DNA of 64,000 bases from DATFDN01 sp963818725 (GTDB lineage Bacteria > Pseudomonadota > Alphaproteobacteria > Acetobacterales > Acetobacteraceae). Positions 61,783-64,000 of the stretch are shown piece by piece (the first letter of the stretch is position 1; every line of letters starts with the position of its first letter). The DNA lies in the NCBI GenBank assembly GCA_963818725.1, contig CAWFTU010000002.1, forward strand, positions 186,001 to 250,000, in the 5' to 3' direction. The translations under genes and the position numbers were made by a program. The notes below the pieces were generated by a model. That model did not search any database. It saw only the letters and a program-made list of their open reading frames with translations, and was not told the origin of the DNA.

Positions 61783-62431
61783 TCGTGGCCGTGACCTCGA
61801 TCGGGCCCTGCTCGACACTCGGTCCCGGCGCCGCGACCATCATGGCCGCGCGCATCGGCATCACCGGAGGGGGCTCGGGGGTGAGCCGCACCGTGCGGAA
61901 CGACACGAACCGCAGCGCGAGCAGCCCGGCCGCGTCCTCGGCGCGCTTTCGCAGATCGCCGAGGGCCTGACGCAGCGCCTGGTCGCGCGCGGCGCGCGTG
62001 GCCTGGGAGGACAGCCGCCAGCCGAGCTGTTGGACGGCCAGGCCCTGTTTTTGGAGCGCTCCGACCAGGGAGAGCAACGCCGGGCCATCCTGGGCGGACA
62101 AGTCAAGTGTTTGGCTCGCCCGCCAAGCCGGAACCGCGTTGCCAGGTTGCTCCGGCACCAGCCAAACCGCGTATTGCCCCGTTGCCGGGGTGATGCCCTT
62201 GGCCTGGCGCGCGGTATCCAGGGCCTGAGCCATCGTCCGGTTCACCGCTTCCTGGGCCGCCGCCGGTTCCGAGGCGGACGCCTCGGCGTGCAGCGAGGCC
62301 GTGATCTCATCCGGCTGGGCCATGACGGTCGCGGTCTCGGAGAAGTCGAGGATCGTCTCGGCTCGCGCCGGCGTTGTGACGAGTGCCAGGCCGGAGACAA
62401 ACACAGCGGTCGCGACGAACCGATCGATCAT
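61745..62431 (-). CDS. SIMPL-domain (DUF541) periplasmic protein
   Basis: 228 residues with a signal peptide (FVATAVFVSGLALVTTPARA). The SIMPL/DUF541 core is seen in AQPDEITASLHAEASA at the start, ARDQALRQALGDLRKRAEDAAGLL in the middle, and GPIEVTATITAEAVL at the end, the beta strand typical of the family. Members are periplasmic or outer-membrane-associated proteins linked to oxidative-stress protection; the mechanism is unknown. Overlaps the end of the glycosyltransferase gene. Confidence 0.88.
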   Translation of the reverse strand: MIDRFVATAVFVSGLALVTTPARAETILDFSETATVMAQPDEITASLHAEASASEPAAAQEAVNRTMAQALDTARQAKGITPATGQYAVWLVPEQPGNAVPAWRASQTLDLSAQDGPALLSLVGALQKQGLAVQQLGWRLSSQATRAARDQALRQALGDLRKRAEDAAGLLALRFVSFRTVRLTPEPPPVMPMRAAMMVAAPGPSVEQGPIEVTATITAEAVLAPTQP

Positions 62432-62525
62432 CGCGCAACCCTGACGCCGCCCGTGTTGACGGGCAACCCCTTGCCGCTAGGCTCGCGCCCATGCTGGGGA
62501 GCCGAATCCGGCCGGACATCGAGAC

Positions 62526-63434
62526 ATGCCCCTCTGGCTTCCCGTCACCCTCGCCGCAGCGCTGTGCCAGTGCTGGCGCACTGCAATACAGGCGAAGTTG
62601 CGTGCTGTACTCTCGGTCAACGGTGCCGGCTTTGTCCGCTTCCTCTATGGCGTGCCGGCCGCGCTCGTGTTCCTGCTGGCCGCCGGTGCCGCGAATGGGT
62701 TCGGCTGGCCCGTTCCCAGCTGGCGAATGCTCGCCTTCTCCGCCGCCGGCGGTCTGACCCAGATTCTCGCGACCAACCTTCTGATCATGGCGTTTGGCTT
62801 CCGCAACTTCGTTGTCGGCACCGCTTACGCCAAAACCGAGGCGGCACAGACCGCCATTCTCGCGCTGATCATACTACAGGAGGCTCTGCGTCCCCTGGCC
62901 TGGGTCGGTATCGCCATCGGGCTCATCGGCGTGCTGACCCTCTCCCTGGCCGGACGCGGCCTCCGTACGCGCCAACTCCTCGCGGCGACGGTGCAGCCCG
63001 CCGCGATCACCGGCCTTGCCGCCGGTTTCTTTTTCGCCATCACCGCTGTTCTCATCAAGCTCGCCAGCCGCGCCGTAACGGGAGGCAACGTGTTCGAGCG
63101 CGCCCTGCTTGTGCTATGCGTTACCACCGTCTTGCAGACGTTGATGCAGGGCCTCTATCTGGCGGTGCGCGATCCGGCGGAGTTGCGCAAGGCGATCGCG
63201 GCATGGCGCAGCGCGGCCTGGGTCGGCCTGCTCTCGGCGGCGGGCTCGGCCTGCTGGTTCACAGGGTTCGCGCTCACCGATGTGGCTCGGGTTCGCTCTG
63301 TAGGCCAGATCGAAGTCGTGCTGACGCTGATTTTCGGGCGCTTCTATCTCAAGCAGCAGCTAAAGCCGGGCGATGCGTCCGGGCTGGTGCTGGTGGTTGC
63401 CGGCGTGTTGCTGATTGCGCTTTCCGGGCGGTAG
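62526..63434 (+). CDS. EamA-family DMT transporter
   Basis: 302 residues with about ten helices in two repeated halves. TQILATNLLIMAFGFRNFVVGTAYAKTEAAQTAI and VGIAIGLIGVLTLSLAGR show the first EamA repeat. CWFTGFALTDVARVRSVGQIEVVLTL starts the end of the second. Such proteins export small metabolites or amino acids at the inner membrane. No strong ribosome-binding site is visible. Downstream there is a 144-base gap before the metallo-hydrolase. Confidence 0.88.
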   Translation: MPLWLPVTLAAALCQCWRTAIQAKLRAVLSVNGAGFVRFLYGVPAALVFLLAAGAANGFGWPVPSWRMLAFSAAGGLTQILATNLLIMAFGFRNFVVGTAYAKTEAAQTAILALIILQEALRPLAWVGIAIGLIGVLTLSLAGRGLRTRQLLAATVQPAAITGLAAGFFFAITAVLIKLASRAVTGGNVFERALLVLCVTTVLQTLMQGLYLAVRDPAELRKAIAAWRSAAWVGLLSAAGSACWFTGFALTDVARVRSVGQIEVVLTLIFGRFYLKQQLKPGDASGLVLVVAGVLLIALSGR

Positions 63435-63578
63435 GCCAACCGGACAGGCCCGCAATCCGTTCCGGAGCGCGATCTGTCGGCGTACGCACCTCAAACGGTC
63501 AGCGCCTTCACGGTGTGGACTGAACTCTCGGAGTGATCCTGCGGGCGATACGGCGTGAACCTCATGCAACCACAACCG

Positions 63579-64000
63579 TCAGTTCGGCGGTGGGCGACTC
63601 ACGGCGTCGATATAGCGCCGCACGGACATCTCCATGGCCTGCTTGCCGCCAGTCCGTATGACCCGCTCCCACCAGGCGCCGTAGATCGGATCGAAGGGCC
63701 AGGGCGCGAGCACGTCGGCGATGTGCTGGACGCTGGTGGCGTCGAGCGGGATCAGGTCCGGGTAGCTCCGCATGAAGCTGACCTTCTTGTCCGGCCCGAC
63801 CTGCACGATGTCGCCCGACAGCAACGCGCCACGCCCCCCTGCCCCCTGTGCCCAATGCAGCACCGTGCCTCCCGCGAAATGCCCGCCGCAGCGGATCAGC
63901 GTGGCGCCCGGGCCAAGCGTGTGTGTCTCGCCGCTCCAGAAGCGGATCGCCGGGTCCGGGCGCATCACCCATTGCCGGTCCGCCTCGTGCAGGAACACCG
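63579..64000 (-). CDS. Metallo-beta-lactamase-fold hydrolase (5' part off window)
   Basis: The C-terminal 140 residues of a protein whose start lies beyond the window. FWSGETHTLGPGATLIRCGGHFAGGTVLHW holds the GGHFAGG motif with a metal His, followed by GALLSGDIVQV with the bridging Asp. The C-terminal region ends DAVSRPPPN. This is the late part of the MBL fold. The N-terminal HxHxDH motif is not visible. Role unknown. Confidence 0.8.
   Translation of the reverse strand, partial: VFLHEADRQWVMRPDPAIRFWSGETHTLGPGATLIRCGGHFAGGTVLHWAQGAGGRGALLSGDIVQVGPDKKVSFMRSYPDLIPLDATSVQHIADVLAPWPFDPIYGAWWERVIRTGGKQAMEMSVRRYIDAVSRPPPN

Noticed and set aside
61133..63523. 796-codon plus-strand frame over the GT4, SIMPL and EamA genes
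   Set aside because: Trp/Arg/Ser-rich shadow; each part is better explained by a real gene in another frame.
1..64000. CRISPR arrays and rRNA or tRNA genes
   Set aside because: No regularly spaced direct repeats and no rRNA or complete tRNA signature seen on either strand; a covariance-model search was not possible.

Overview
The window is GC-rich, densely coded DNA from a bacterial chromosome. Its housekeeping block (trpS, murJ, gpsA, rlmJ, tsaD, hemC, hemD, a mitofilin-like protein and a HemY-like protein), its small secreted proteins and its many acyl-CoA, luciferase-like and ABC genes suggest an alphaproteobacterium, most likely Rhodospirillales/Acetobacteraceae. That placement is an inference from gene content and has not been computed.

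Positions 1-8000 carry envelope and polysaccharide genes: a GumC/Wzz-type chain-length protein cut by the left edge, a WecG-type glycosyltransferase, a DoxX-like protein, a small secreted protein, an MHS transporter, and a GT61 glycosyltransferase that appears to be joined to a DUF1796 domain across a frameshift. Positions 8000-22100 carry a lytic transglycosylase, a nucleoside deoxyribosyltransferase, oxidoreductases and hydrolases. Among these is an esterase/Baeyer-Villiger monooxygenase pair split by a complete IS1595-family element. Positions 22150-25500 hold a divergent epimerase / FkbH-ACP cassette ending in a palindromic repeat. Positions 25600-37600 look catabolic: a TetR regulator, a ferredoxin reductase, a Rieske ferredoxin, an LLM oxidoreductase, an MFS carrier, a pair of acyl-CoA dehydrogenases, a benzoylformate-decarboxylase-like enzyme and two orphan solute-binding proteins, with one AbrB/PIN toxin-antitoxin pair inside.

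Positions 45890-37718 (minus strand) form one closely spaced operon: LLM oxidoreductase, PuuE-type deacetylase/imidase, a small CxxC protein, a CobW GTPase, and a ribose-type ABC importer (ATPase, two permeases, binding protein). I infer uptake and opening of an N-containing ring compound, with a metal chaperone serving the hydrolase. This is the best candidate for an undescribed system. The ATPase, one permease and the LLM gene are frameshifted. Positions 46125-58090 are mostly housekeeping, with a second AbrB/PIN pair wedged between murJ and gpsA. The right end carries a TetR/MFS pair, a GT4 glycosyltransferase, a SIMPL-domain protein, an EamA transporter and a partial metallo-beta-lactamase-fold protein.

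Eight single-base indels and one nonsense codon can be inferred across six loci. Six of the eight indels lie in two genes of the ABC operon. Whether they are real decay or sequencing error cannot be decided from the sequence alone.
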